Assembly: GCA_001828855.1 (NCBI GenBank)
Contig: MHZT01000013.1
Location: 171,336-235,335 of the forward strand
Direction of reading: 5' to 3'
Source: Rhodobacterales bacterium RIFCSPHIGHO2_02_FULL_62_130
GTDB taxonomy: Bacteria > Pseudomonadota > Alphaproteobacteria > Rhodobacterales > Rhodobacteraceae
Length of the DNA stretch: 64,000 bases
The position numbers and the translations under genes are program-made. The notes beneath the pieces are model-generated. The model was not told the origin of the DNA. It searched no databases and saw nothing but the letters and a program-made list of their open reading frames with translations. Of this stretch, positions 52,675 through 61,882 are shown piece by piece; position 1 is the first letter of the stretch; each line of letters begins with the position of its first letter.

Positions 52675-53337
52675 TCATCCACCAAGCGCCGCAAGGCGGG
52701 CGATAACAGTGTCCGTATCGGTGATCCAGCAATAGCCCCCATAGGCGCGCAACGCTGCCTCATGCCGTTCGGGCGTGTAGGTGGCGCAGGCATCCTTGAC
52801 CACCGTCACCAGATAACCCCGGTCGGCGGCATCGCGCACGGCCATGTCAACGCATTGATCGGTGACGATCCCTGCGACAATCAAGAACCGCGTATTCAGG
52901 TTGCGCAGCACATAATCGGCGTTGGTCGAGTTGAAGAGCCCTGAGGAAGTTTTGGGCAAAACTGGCTCGTTTTCGGTGGGGGTCAAAGGTGCGATGATCG
53001 CCCCTTCGGGTGCGCCTTTGGGCACATGCATGGCCGACAGCTTGTGATCCAGCGAACGATCGCGGCCATCGGCGGTCAGGCTTTCGATGATGGTGTGGCA
53101 GACATTTTCCCCCGCCTTGCGAAAGGCGTTCAGGATCTTGACCTGATTGGGGATCACCAGATCATGGACGCGCTGCATGAAATAGCTGTCGGCAGGCATC
53201 GGGTGGGTCGGGTCCATCATCGGCTCGGCCCAGATGCGCTGCATGTCCACCAAAAGTAGGGTGCAAGCCCCCTTGGTATAAGCACTGTCACGGCGCAGGG
53301 TCTGGCCGCCGTATTCGATGGAAATCGGATCGCTCAT
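52675..53337 (-). CDS. Isochorismatase-fold cysteine hydrolase
   Basis: A 220-residue cysteine hydrolase. LLLVDMQRIW holds the catalytic Asp, LPKTSSGLFNSTNADYVL the Lys, and GIVTDQCVDMAVRDAADRGY the nucleophile Cys. Relatives hydrolyse N-carbamoylsarcosine, ureidoacrylate or nicotinamide. Start 53337 lies inside the end of the RpiR gene by overlap, so it is coupled to it. It probably removes an amide or carbamoyl group in this pathway. Confidence 0.88.
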   Translation of the reverse strand: MSDPISIEYGGQTLRRDSAYTKGACTLLLVDMQRIWAEPMMDPTHPMPADSYFMQRVHDLVIPNQVKILNAFRKAGENVCHTIIESLTADGRDRSLDHKLSAMHVPKGAPEGAIIAPLTPTENEPVLPKTSSGLFNSTNADYVLRNLNTRFLIVAGIVTDQCVDMAVRDAADRGYLVTVVKDACATYTPERHEAALRAYGGYCWITDTDTVIARLAALGG

Positions 53338-53338
53338 A

Positions 53339-54247
53339 TCATTCTCCGGCATGGTTGCCGCTGTGCGGCACTGTCTTGGGATTGAGATAGGGTTCATCAG
53401 ATGTGATGCCGGACAAGCCACGCAGGGCTTCGATCTCGGCAATTCGGGCACGTGAGGTTGGCGAAAGATGCGTGGTGACAGCCGCAATCAGCGCTTCGAC
53501 CTGCGCAAGCGCAGGCACCATGGTATCAAAGGGCGAAGGCCCTTCGACGGGGGCTGCGAGAACCACTTTGGCATGCGCCGCCAAGGGCGAGGCCCATGGG
53601 TCCGTGAGCAAGATCACTTGCGCTCCGCGTTCGGCGGCCCTGCTGACGAACTGTATCGTGTCCACCTGATACCGGCGATAGTCGAAGGCGATGATAAGAT
53701 CGCGCCGCCCAATATCTACCAGCGAATCGACCCGGTCGGGCAGGTTGGCACTGACCATATGACAATCTCCCCTCAGCTGACGCATGTGCTGCCAAAGCAT
53801 CCCCGCCAGATAGCCCGAAAACCGTCCACCAATGAAATGCAGCCGCAGCGCAGGGTCGCTGATCAAGCGTGCTGCCATTTCAAAATCTGCTGCTGGCACC
53901 ATCGAGGCGGTAGTGTCCAGCATGGCGATGCTGGACCGGATCACCTCTTGGTAGATTTGCTCTTGCGGCACCGCAGCTGCCTTGCCCGCATCAATCATCG
54001 CCAAGGGCGAGTTCATCCTTGCCTGAACTTCGCCCAGCAAGGCCCTTTGAAAGCTGGAGAACCCATCAAACCCCAGTCGAGAGACAAAGCGCACGACCGT
54101 TGGGCCGGATACGCCGGCAATGGCCGCCAGATGCGCAACAGTGTTCAAGCCCGCCGCCGGATAATCTGCCAGCAAAGCGCGCGCCACCTTCAGATCAGAG
54201 GGCGTCAATGGCACGCTGCCATCGGTCAAACGATCGCGGATGGCCAT
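53339..54247 (-). CDS. RpiR/MurR-family transcriptional regulator
   Basis: A 302-residue regulator with an N-terminal HTH_6 domain (HLAAIAGVSGPTVVRFVSRL, residues about 40-60) and a C-terminal SIS domain (LHFIGGRFSGYLAGML, IIAFDYRRYQ) that usually binds phosphosugars or similar ligands. It is divergent from the transporter and leads the four downstream enzyme genes. It probably controls both through the palindrome at 54286-54298. Confidence 0.92.
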   Translation of the reverse strand: MAIRDRLTDGSVPLTPSDLKVARALLADYPAAGLNTVAHLAAIAGVSGPTVVRFVSRLGFDGFSSFQRALLGEVQARMNSPLAMIDAGKAAAVPQEQIYQEVIRSSIAMLDTTASMVPAADFEMAARLISDPALRLHFIGGRFSGYLAGMLWQHMRQLRGDCHMVSANLPDRVDSLVDIGRRDLIIAFDYRRYQVDTIQFVSRAAERGAQVILLTDPWASPLAAHAKVVLAAPVEGPSPFDTMVPALAQVEALIAAVTTHLSPTSRARIAEIEALRGLSGITSDEPYLNPKTVPHSGNHAGE

Positions 54248-54285
54248 CTTTTCGTCCCTTTTCTGATATGGTCCGGTCTGGGTCA

Positions 54286-54298
54286 GTATGTAACATAC
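54286..54298. promoter_or_regulatory. Palindromic operator candidate, with promoter of the transporter operon
   Basis: The 13-bp palindrome GTATG-TAA-CATAC sits between the RpiR gene and the divergent transporter. A related ATGTTATT lies at 54332-54339. A good -35 box TTGACA (54338-54343) with CATGCT 18 bp later can serve the rightward operon, starting translation at 54419. Confidence 0.5.
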
Positions 54299-54418
54299 GA
54301 TACAAACGTCAATGGTTTTGAATGATGTGAAATGTTATTGACACAACCGCCAAGCCTGCACCATGCTTTGAGTCGAACGGGATCATGACCGGATCTGTCG
54401 CCGAGTTTGGGAGGAATA

Positions 54419-56212
54419 ATGCCGCGCATTGGGATACAGGCCGTCAAAGGCACGATCACACTCGCCCTGCCGCTGATCGCGCTGGCGATTGTTGCCGAGC
54501 TGGTCCTACCCCCCGCCTTGGCCCGTCTGGCGACGCTGTTTCTGATCTATGTCACCGCCGTTGTCGGGATGCAGATCTACAGCGGGAATTCGGGCATCAT
54601 CTCGTTCGGTCATGCGGGGTTCATGGCGTTGGGGGCCTATGCCTCGGCACTGCTGACCATTCAACCAGCGGTCTTGCCCACCAGCCTACCCACCTTGCCG
54701 GTCTGGCTGGCCGGGATCGCGGGCGGCCAATCACTGTTGGTGGGGACACTTGGGGCTATGGTGGTTGTCGGACTGGTGGCTGTGCTGTTCGGCATTCCTT
54801 TGGCCCGGCTTGGCGGGTCTGCAGCGTCAATCGCCACGCTGGGGTTTTTGGTCATCGTCCATGTCACACTGGTCGCCTCGGCGGACATCACCCGTGGAAG
54901 CCAGACTTTCTTTGGCGTGCCGCGCGGGGTTTCGGCCTTCGTCGCCCTTCCGGCCGCCCTGATCGCGGTCGCGGTTGCGCGGATCTATCGCGGCACAAAG
55001 GGGGGCCTTGCCCTGCGCGCTGCCCGCGAAGATGAAATCGCCGCCCGCGCCAGTGGTGTCAACGTATCGCGCCAGCGCTTTGTCGCATGGTTGCTGGGTG
55101 CGCTGGTGTCCGGCACGGCAGGCGTTCTTCTGGCCCATTTCCTTGGGGCCTTTTCGCCAAAAGATTTTCATTTCAACCTGACCTTCCTTTTGATGTCGAT
55201 GCTGATCCTTGGCGGCATCTCGACGGTCTCCGGGGCAGTCGGCGGGACGGCGCTGATCTTGGTGATGGTTGACCTTTTGCGCCGTCTTGAGGGCGGGGCC
55301 GAAGTATTCGGCGTGACCCTGCCCGAGGTGTTCGGTCTGACCGACATCGGCGTGGGTCTTGTCATTCTTGCGGTCATGTATCGGCTACGCGACGGGTTGT
55401 TCGGCCTTCGCGAGGTGGATGAGCGGCTGTTTCCCGAACCTGCCGTGACCGCAGCCTTTGCGGCCAAAAAACCGACATCCAACGCAGCATCGCTGTCTGT
55501 TCAGGGTGTGGGGCGGCGATTTGCGGGGCTGGTTGCGTTGGAGGATGTCAGCTTTGCCGTACGCCCCGGCCTTGTCACCGGTTTGATCGGCCCGAATGGC
55601 GCGGGAAAATCCACGCTGATCAACGCGATTTCGGGTGTGGTGCCGCCAAGTTCGGGCAAGGTTTTGCTAAACGGCACCGACACGGCGCAGATCCTGGTGC
55701 ATGAGGTGCCGGCCAACGGTCTAGGCCGCACGTTTCAGAACATCCGGTTGTTTCGTAATCTGACCGTGCTGGAAAATGTGACTGTTGCTGCCGATGCCGT
55801 TGTCCGCCCCGGCGAGGACAGCCGCGCCGCCGCAATGGCTGCGCTGACAGTCGTGGGGATGCAGGACTTGGCGGCACGCCCGGCCAGTTCGCTTCCCTAT
55901 GGGGCACAACGTCGGCTTGAAATTGCGCGGGCTCTGGCCCTCCGGCCCTCATTCCTGCTGTTGGATGAACCTGCGGCGGGCATGAATCCGGCGGAAACCG
56001 ACGCGCTGATCGCCGTCTTGCGCCAGATCCGCGCTGACCATGAAATCGGCCTTCTGGTGGTTGAACATGACCTCAAACTCATCATGCGGCTGTGTGACCA
56101 CATCGTTGTGCTGAACAAGGGCCAGATGATCGCCGAAGGCACCCCAGAGGCCATTCGCGCCAACCCCGCCGTGATCGAAGCCTACATCGGCAAACGCCGT
56201 GCGGCGGCCTGA
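54419..56212 (+). CDS. Fused branched-chain-type ABC permease and ATPase (LivM-LivG)
   Basis: A 597-residue fusion. Residues about 1-345 are a LivM-type permease with 8-9 TM helices (NSGIISFGHAGFMALGAYAS, AAREDEIAARASGVNV). Residues about 360-597 are a LivG-type ATPase with GPNGAGKS (Walker A), LPYGAQRRLEIARAL (signature) and FLLLDEPAAG (Walker B). ATG 54419 follows GGGAGGA. With the binding protein, LivF and LivH it forms a full HAAT importer for an amino acid or related compound. Confidence 0.94.
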   Translation: MPRIGIQAVKGTITLALPLIALAIVAELVLPPALARLATLFLIYVTAVVGMQIYSGNSGIISFGHAGFMALGAYASALLTIQPAVLPTSLPTLPVWLAGIAGGQSLLVGTLGAMVVVGLVAVLFGIPLARLGGSAASIATLGFLVIVHVTLVASADITRGSQTFFGVPRGVSAFVALPAALIAVAVARIYRGTKGGLALRAAREDEIAARASGVNVSRQRFVAWLLGALVSGTAGVLLAHFLGAFSPKDFHFNLTFLLMSMLILGGISTVSGAVGGTALILVMVDLLRRLEGGAEVFGVTLPEVFGLTDIGVGLVILAVMYRLRDGLFGLREVDERLFPEPAVTAAFAAKKPTSNAASLSVQGVGRRFAGLVALEDVSFAVRPGLVTGLIGPNGAGKSTLINAISGVVPPSSGKVLLNGTDTAQILVHEVPANGLGRTFQNIRLFRNLTVLENVTVAADAVVRPGEDSRAAAMAALTVVGMQDLAARPASSLPYGAQRRLEIARALALRPSFLLLDEPAAGMNPAETDALIAVLRQIRADHEIGLLVVEHDLKLIMRLCDHIVVLNKGQMIAEGTPEAIRANPAVIEAYIGKRRAAA

Positions 56213-56247
56213 CACCATAAAACCAACCCAACAGAGGAAAACCGGAC

Positions 56248-57402
56248 ATGAAGAAATCCAAGCTCTTGCTGCTTTCAACCGCTTTCGTTGCTTTGGCCTC
56301 GGCCCCGCTGATGGCCGAAGATCTGGTGATCGGCCTTGCCACAGCCCAGACCGGCGGGCTTGCGCCCTACGACCAGCCGAACCTTGCCGGACTGCAAATG
56401 AAGATCGAAGAGATCAACGCAGCCGGCGGGATTGCGGGCAAGTTCCCGATAAAGACCATCATCAAAGATACCCGGTCGGATTCGGCCCAAACCGCAATGG
56501 TGGCGCAAGAGTTGGTCGATGCGGGCGCTCAGTTGATCATCACGCCCTGCGATGCCGACCCTTCGATTGCGGCGGGTATGATCACCCAAGGCGCGGGCAT
56601 CCCGGCAATCTCGTTCTGCGCCACCACGCCGACGCTGCCGCTGGCGGTCGGGGATTACATGTTCTCAAACTATCCCGCCGACAACGTTCAGGCGGCGATG
56701 CTGGCCGCCCACGCGATTGAGGCCGGTTACAAAACTGCTTACATCCTGACCTCGCCCGACACCGCCTATACCCTGAAACTGCCGCAGTATTTCGGTCAGG
56801 TCTTTGCGGCCAAGGGCGGCAGCATTCTGGGCGAAGGCACCTTCACGATGGGCCAGCAGGATTTTGGTGCCGAAGTGACCAAGATCGCCGCGATGGACCC
56901 CAAGCCCGATGTTATCATGACCTCGGCCTATGAACCGGACTTCCCGGCCTTTGTTCGCCAGCTGCGTGGCGCGGGTGTGACCACGCCGATCCTTGGATCG
57001 GACGGCATCGACAGCCCCACGACCTTTGGCCTTGGCGATCTGGTCGAAGGCGTCGTATTCTCGACTGCGGGCCACGCCACCGCTGGCAGCCCCTTGGAGG
57101 CGTTCAACGCGAAGTGGAGGGAAAAGACCGGCGCGGCACCCGATACCATCTACATCGCCAATGGCTATGATCTGGGCAACATCATCGAGGCTGCCGTGAC
57201 CGCCGCCGACAGTCTTGATCCGGCTGCGATCCGCGAAGGCATCGCAAATCTGGAAAACCTGCAAGGCGTGACTGGCCCGATTACCTACAAGGGCACCAAC
57301 GGGATGCCGCTGCGTTCGGTTTCTTTGGTGCGGATCAAGGCAGGTGATCGCGATCTGGTGATCCAGGGCCAGCCCGATCCGGCCGACATCCCCGCACCCT
57401 GA
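56248..57402 (+). CDS. ABC transporter substrate-binding protein (LivK-like)
   Basis: A 384-residue periplasmic protein with signal peptide (MKKSKLLLLSTAFVALASAP). The type I fold is seen in GLATAQTGGLAPYDQP, MKIEEINAAGGIAGKFPIK and DPKPDVIMTSAYEPDFPAFV. It selects the imported compound. Ligand is not predictable; the unusual spacing APYDQPNLAG suggests it is not a simple leucine binder. Confidence 0.92.
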   Translation: MKKSKLLLLSTAFVALASAPLMAEDLVIGLATAQTGGLAPYDQPNLAGLQMKIEEINAAGGIAGKFPIKTIIKDTRSDSAQTAMVAQELVDAGAQLIITPCDADPSIAAGMITQGAGIPAISFCATTPTLPLAVGDYMFSNYPADNVQAAMLAAHAIEAGYKTAYILTSPDTAYTLKLPQYFGQVFAAKGGSILGEGTFTMGQQDFGAEVTKIAAMDPKPDVIMTSAYEPDFPAFVRQLRGAGVTTPILGSDGIDSPTTFGLGDLVEGVVFSTAGHATAGSPLEAFNAKWREKTGAAPDTIYIANGYDLGNIIEAAVTAADSLDPAAIREGIANLENLQGVTGPITYKGTNGMPLRSVSLVRIKAGDRDLVIQGQPDPADIPAP

Positions 57403-57415
57403 GTGCAACCATTTC

Positions 57416-57436
57416 GGCCCGGTGTCACGCCGGGCC
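57416..57436 (+). terminator. Intercistronic hairpin after the binding-protein gene
   Basis: A perfect 7-bp stem GGCCCGG (57416-57422) / CCGGGCC (57430-57436) with loop TGTCACG, and no T-run. Hairpins here often partly end or stabilise transcripts, keeping the binding protein in excess over the membrane parts. Confidence 0.6.
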
Positions 57437-57470
57437 GCCCCCTTCGCATCAGCCTTGCAACAGGACAATC

Positions 57471-58196
57471 ATGACCATGCCAGATGACTCCCTTTTGTCC
57501 ATTGAGGGCCTGACCGTCAGCTATGGCGCGGTTGAGGCGGTGCGTGGAATCGACCTCACGGTGAGACGGGGCGAGATCGTTACCCTCTTGGGCGCGAACG
57601 GGGCGGGCAAAAGTTCGACCCTGAATGCGCTGGTGGGGCTGGCCCCGCGCAAGGCCAAACGGATGGTATTTGCGGGCACCGACCTGACGGGCCTGCCGCC
57701 AGAAACCATCGTGCGCCGCGGCATGACGCTGGTTCCCGAAGGTCGGCGGGTGTTTTCCTCTCTGACGGTCGAGGAAAACCTTATGCTGGGCGGGGCGAAA
57801 CACGCTGCGCGCGGCAATCCGGCCCAAGTGAAGGCTGACATGCTGGAACGGTTCCCCATTTTGGCTGAACGGCTGCACCAAAAGGCCGGGTCACTGTCGG
57901 GGGGCGAACAGCAGATGCTGGCCATCGGGCGGGCGCTGATGTCTTCACCTGATCTGTTGCTTCTGGACGAACCCTCTCTGGGCCTTGCGCCACAAGTCGT
58001 AGACCGCATCTTTGATCTGATCGGCAACCTGCGGGATCGCGGTCTGACGATCCTCCTGGTCGAACAGAACGTGGCGCAATCTCTGGAAATCGCTGACCGG
58101 GGCTATGTGCTGGCCAATGGCCGGGTTGAGTTGCAGGGCAGCGCCGAGGCCTTGCGATCCTCTCCCGAAATCCAAGACGCCTATCTGGGCGCATAA
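57471..58196 (+). CDS. ABC transporter ATP-binding protein (LivF-like)
   Basis: A 241-residue ATPase with GANGAGKS (Walker A), LSGGEQQMLAIGRAL (signature), LLLLDEPSLGL (Walker B) and the LivF-type LVEQNV switch His-lacking segment (family pattern LLVEQN). It pairs with the LivG half of the fused protein. Its gene is 16 bp before livH. Confidence 0.94.
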   Translation: MTMPDDSLLSIEGLTVSYGAVEAVRGIDLTVRRGEIVTLLGANGAGKSSTLNALVGLAPRKAKRMVFAGTDLTGLPPETIVRRGMTLVPEGRRVFSSLTVEENLMLGGAKHAARGNPAQVKADMLERFPILAERLHQKAGSLSGGEQQMLAIGRALMSSPDLLLLDEPSLGLAPQVVDRIFDLIGNLRDRGLTILLVEQNVAQSLEIADRGYVLANGRVELQGSAEALRSSPEIQDAYLGA

Positions 58197-58212
58197 GGTC
58201 AAGGAATCCGCG

Positions 58213-59100
58213 ATGGACATTTTCCTGCAACAACTTCTAAACGCCCTCAGCCTTGGCGGCACCTATGCGCTTTTGGCATTGGGGCTGGCAGTGGTGTTTT
58301 CCATCATCGGCCTTATCAACTTTGCCCATGGCGAGTTGATGACCGTGACTGGTTATGCCGTGTGTTTCGCGCTGATCTGGGGCCTGCCGTTTCCCCTTGC
58401 GGTGATAGCGGGCCTTGCCGTGGCGATGACGGCGGCCTTCTTGATGGAGCGGGTCGCCTTTCGCCCAGTGCGAGGGGCCTCGGGGACGACGCTTTTGCTG
58501 ACCAGTTTCGCCGTCAGCGCCATTTTGCGCGTGCTCTTTCAGAACCTGATCTCGGCTCGCCCGATTCCGGTTGCCATTCCTGCTTCGCTCTCGGGTGTGG
58601 TGACGATCGGACCTCTCCATCTGGGCATGATCCAGCTGATTTCCATTATCGTCACGCTTGCGATGCTTTTGGGGCTGAACCTGTTTTTGCATCGCACCAT
58701 GGCGGGGCGGGCCATGCGCGCGGCGGCCGAGGATTTTGCCGTGCTTCGCCTGATGGGCCTCCGCGCGAATTCGGTCGTGGCAACGGCATTTGCCATCTCG
58801 GGCCTCTTGGCAGGGGTTGCCGGTGTGCTTTGGGTCGCCCAACGCGGCAGCGTCGATCCGCTGATGGGGGCGCTTCCGGTGTTGAAAGCTTTCATAGCGG
58901 CCATCATCGGCGGCTTGGGCAGCCTGTCGGGCGCGGTGGCCGGCGGGTTCCTCTTGGGCTTTATCGAAGTGATCTTGCAAGCCTACCTGCCCGAAAGCCT
59001 GCTGCCCTATCGCGACGCGTTCGCCATCCTTCTGGTGATCGCGGTGCTACTGTTCCGCCCGCAAGGGCTTCTGGCGCGCAAGACGCTTGTCAAGCTCTGA
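58213..59100 (+). CDS. ABC transporter permease (LivH-like)
   Basis: A 295-residue permease with about eight TM helices; LNALSLGGTYALLALGLAVV and FAHGELMTVTGY are the LivH N-terminal signatures, and GLRANSVVATAFAISGLLAG the inner loop contacting the ATPase. Start 58213 is chosen for family fit and an AAGGA ribosome site. Confidence 0.94.
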   Translation: MDIFLQQLLNALSLGGTYALLALGLAVVFSIIGLINFAHGELMTVTGYAVCFALIWGLPFPLAVIAGLAVAMTAAFLMERVAFRPVRGASGTTLLLTSFAVSAILRVLFQNLISARPIPVAIPASLSGVVTIGPLHLGMIQLISIIVTLAMLLGLNLFLHRTMAGRAMRAAAEDFAVLRLMGLRANSVVATAFAISGLLAGVAGVLWVAQRGSVDPLMGALPVLKAFIAAIIGGLGSLSGAVAGGFLLGFIEVILQAYLPESLLPYRDAFAILLVIAVLLFRPQGLLARKTLVKL

Positions 59101-59129
59101 CCGCCCAGTCAACTTTCAGGGGAATGACC

Positions 59130-60179
59130 ATGATCCAACCGCCCGCGCTGAACACGGTGCCGTTCATCAGCGTAGAGAACATGATGAACCTTGTCCGCGA
59201 GGTCGGGGTAGAACGGTTCCTGACCGAGCTTTCCGAAAAGATCGCCGAGGATTTCCTGCGCTGGCCGCTGTTCGACAAGACACCCCGCGTCGCCGCCCAT
59301 TCGCGCGACGGGGTGATCGAGCTGATGCCGACCTCGGATGGCATTGCCTACGGCTTCAAATATGTGAACGGCCATCCGAATAACACCCGCGACGGCCTGC
59401 AGACCGTGACAGCCTTTGGCGCGCTATCGGATGTGGCAACCGGCTATCCGGTGCTGATGACGGAAATGACCATCCTCACCGCCTTGCGCACCGCCGCCAC
59501 CTCGGCCCTAGTTGCGCGCCATCTGATGCCCAAACACGTTCGTGTCATGGCTCTGATTGGCAATGGCGCGCAGTCAGAGTTTCAGGCGTTGGCCTTTAAG
59601 GCGATCTGCGGCATTGACGAGGTGCGGCTTCACGACATCGACCCCTCGGCCACCCGACGCTGCGCCGCGAACCTGGCCGGCCGCGGGCTGAAGGTGATCT
59701 CGTGCGACAGCGCGCAAGAGGCGGTGATGGGGGCAGGCATTATCACCACGGTCACGGCAGACAAGACGAACGCCACCATCCTGACCGACAACATGGTGGG
59801 CGAAGGTGTGCACATCAACGCCGTGGGCGGCGACTGCCCTGGCAAGACCGAGTTGCAGCGCGATATCTTGACCCGCGCCCGGATCTTTGTCGAATACCCG
59901 CCGCAGACGCGGATCGAGGGCGAGATCCAGCAGCTTGGAGCCGACCATCCGGTGACGGAATTCTGGCAGGTGCTGACAGGAGCGGTACCCGGCCGGACCT
60001 CCGACGCGGAGATCACGCTGTTTGACAGCGTGGGCTTTGCGACCGAAGATTTCAGCGCGCTGCGCTATGTGCAGCACTTGCTGAAAGACCACCCGCACTT
60101 CGATCATCTCGACCTTCTTGCAGACCCGGATGACCCCCGTGACCTGTTCGGGATGCTCCTTCGTGCCGGGGTCGCTTGA
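59130..60179 (+). CDS. Ornithine cyclodeaminase family protein
   Basis: About 349 residues. The NAD-binding part has MALIGNGAQSEFQALAFKAI, and the N-terminal part shows MPTSDGIAYGFKYVNGHPNN and TALRTAATSALVARHL, typical of ornithine cyclodeaminase/mu-crystallin. VNGHPNN carries the substrate-carboxylate contact region. Classical activity converts ornithine to proline and ammonia. ATG 59130 has AGGGGA at 6-base spacing; 59124 is possible but too close. As the last transporter-operon gene it probably acts on the imported compound or a derivative. Confidence 0.9.
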   Translation: MIQPPALNTVPFISVENMMNLVREVGVERFLTELSEKIAEDFLRWPLFDKTPRVAAHSRDGVIELMPTSDGIAYGFKYVNGHPNNTRDGLQTVTAFGALSDVATGYPVLMTEMTILTALRTAATSALVARHLMPKHVRVMALIGNGAQSEFQALAFKAICGIDEVRLHDIDPSATRRCAANLAGRGLKVISCDSAQEAVMGAGIITTVTADKTNATILTDNMVGEGVHINAVGGDCPGKTELQRDILTRARIFVEYPPQTRIEGEIQQLGADHPVTEFWQVLTGAVPGRTSDAEITLFDSVGFATEDFSALRYVQHLLKDHPHFDHLDLLADPDDPRDLFGMLLRAGVA

Positions 60180-60379
60180 TAAAGGTGCTTGCACAGCCTT
60201 GTTTTACAAAGGTCTGCTTTTCTGATGTGCATCGACATGCAAAGCAACACCAATGCCTGCTTTCCGCCCGGTTCGACCGGGACAATGCTGGTGAGACCCT
60301 GCGCGGCACTCTATGCTCGGACTTGCGTGACAGATGAATTTGGCCGAGGCTGCATCCAAGGTTTGGAGTCCGCTGAATC

Positions 60380-60742
60380 ATGCAAACACAGACGGGAACG
60401 GCTGTATCCCTTCTTGAGCTGCTTTCTACCTTCCCGTCCCTGCGAACCATAGGTCTCTTGCGGCAAATCGTTGGGATCAGCGAGAGAACCTTGAAAGCAC
60501 AGGTCGCGAAGGATCCGGGCGCGACCTTGACGCTGGAACAGAGCAAGCGCGCCGAACAAGTTTCAGCAATCCTGTCTCAGGCAGCCAAAGTCCTGGGATC
60601 AACGGCAGCAGCCGACGCTTGGATGACGAGGAAAGCCATCGGTCTCGACCGCAAGATGCCGCTTGAACTGATGATGACCCCGGAGGGATGCCTTGCCTTG
60701 CGCGACTATCTGGTTCGAATTGAATACGGCGTCTACTGCTGA
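60380..60742 (+). CDS. MbcA/ParS/Xre-family antitoxin (DUF2384)
   Basis: A 120-residue protein. The N-terminal half has a Xre-like HTH (LRQIVGISERTLKAQVAKDP) and the C-terminal half the DUF2384 toxin-binding domain (AAKVLGSTAAADAWMTRK, TPEGCLALRDYLVRIEYGVY). Partners are normally RES-domain toxins (NAD-degrading) encoded just downstream. No RES motif is seen in the following kilobase, so it appears to be an orphan. GGAG precedes the ATG. Confidence 0.85.
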   Translation: MQTQTGTAVSLLELLSTFPSLRTIGLLRQIVGISERTLKAQVAKDPGATLTLEQSKRAEQVSAILSQAAKVLGSTAAADAWMTRKAIGLDRKMPLELMMTPEGCLALRDYLVRIEYGVYC

Positions 60743-61882
60743 TCGGGGTGTCGCATCCTCAGGTTGGCCGCCCACTTTGATTTGCGGCCCAGGGATTTTT
60801 ACGATTTGGGCAGGCTTGTGCACGGAGCAGAGGCTTTTTCCGACCCAACGCTACAGCCCAGGCTGTTTGCGGCGGGCCAAGCCAGTCACTTATCGGCTGC
60901 GAGAATGTTACGCCAAGCCGGATTTTCCCGGAAACCCTGGATTTTTGGGTCCAAACTACGACACGATGCTTTTTCCATGGATGGACGGGTAGGGTCAGTC
61001 TTCAGCCGGGTGTTCAAAACCGCCGTCAATCGCGCCGCTGATTCGGGCGCGACGGCAGCCGTCCGCCCATGGAAATGAGCCAAACTGCCCTCAAAGCACG
61101 CTTTGGCCGCCCATTTCAGACCGAAATCGGCCTGTAACCTTGACAGAGGCGGTCCCAGTTTTGGTCTCGGAATGACCTATGAAAGGCTGGACCAGGTTGC
61201 AGTCGGATCAAGAGCTTGGCCGCCAGAACAGCTCTGAGAAAATCTTAACCTGTTGTTTCATATGTTTTTTCGTAGCGTGCGTTTTGCGGTCCGAGGTCGA
61301 TTTGACCTTGTCATTTGCCCCGGCGGGACCGAACTTGAGCCCAAGCAGATGGTACGCAAATGAACCTCACCTTCACCAACCACCCACAGCATGGCCCCCG
61401 TAACAACATGGGCGACATCACGGAGCGGGCCCAACGCGATGTGCGCTTTGCTGCCATATCCGGCCGCCAAGCAAGATCTCGCGTGGGGTCCTATGCTATT
61501 GGGCAAGATATCCAGCTGGCCCTCCGTGGGCCTTCATCGAAGCCGGTGGGGCAAAGGGTAACTGCGTCTCCCGTGCCGCTGACCGGCTGACGTCGGTCCC
61601 GCGGCCCTCCAACTCAGCCATTTTTCGCACAACGCATGCGGTGACCGGATTTCTCCGGCCGATGCCGCTTGCCCGACTTCCAAGGATTTCCGCCATGCCC
61701 CGACAACGCCCTTCATGACCGCGCGTAACGCCTGCCCCCCGTCTGAACAGAGACTGATCCAGACGGCTGCCTGACAGGCACAGCGCCAGCGCTCCTCATA
61801 ATCCCATCCTCCGCTTCAGCGGGCAGCAATCTCTTGTCTGCCCGACCCCCCCCCTTTTTTTCGCAATCCCAAAAGGAACCCC
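60743..61882. other. 1.1 kb region without a convincing gene
   Basis: Short open frames exist (for example 60764-61078 plus, 105 codons from a TTG, and 61360-61590 plus, 76 codons) but show no domain, weak ribosome sites and codon use unlike the neighbours. The phrase GGCCGCCCA-TTT recurs near 60766 and 61109. It may be decayed DNA of the lost toxin or an old insertion. A CT-rich run (61840-61863) precedes the next gene, whose ribosome site AAAAGGAA is good. Confidence 0.4.

Noticed and set aside
60764..61078. RES-domain toxin partner for the antitoxin
   Set aside because: The frame begins at TTG, lacks RES family motifs (such as the GGRWN segment) and has irregular codon use. Kept only as an open question.
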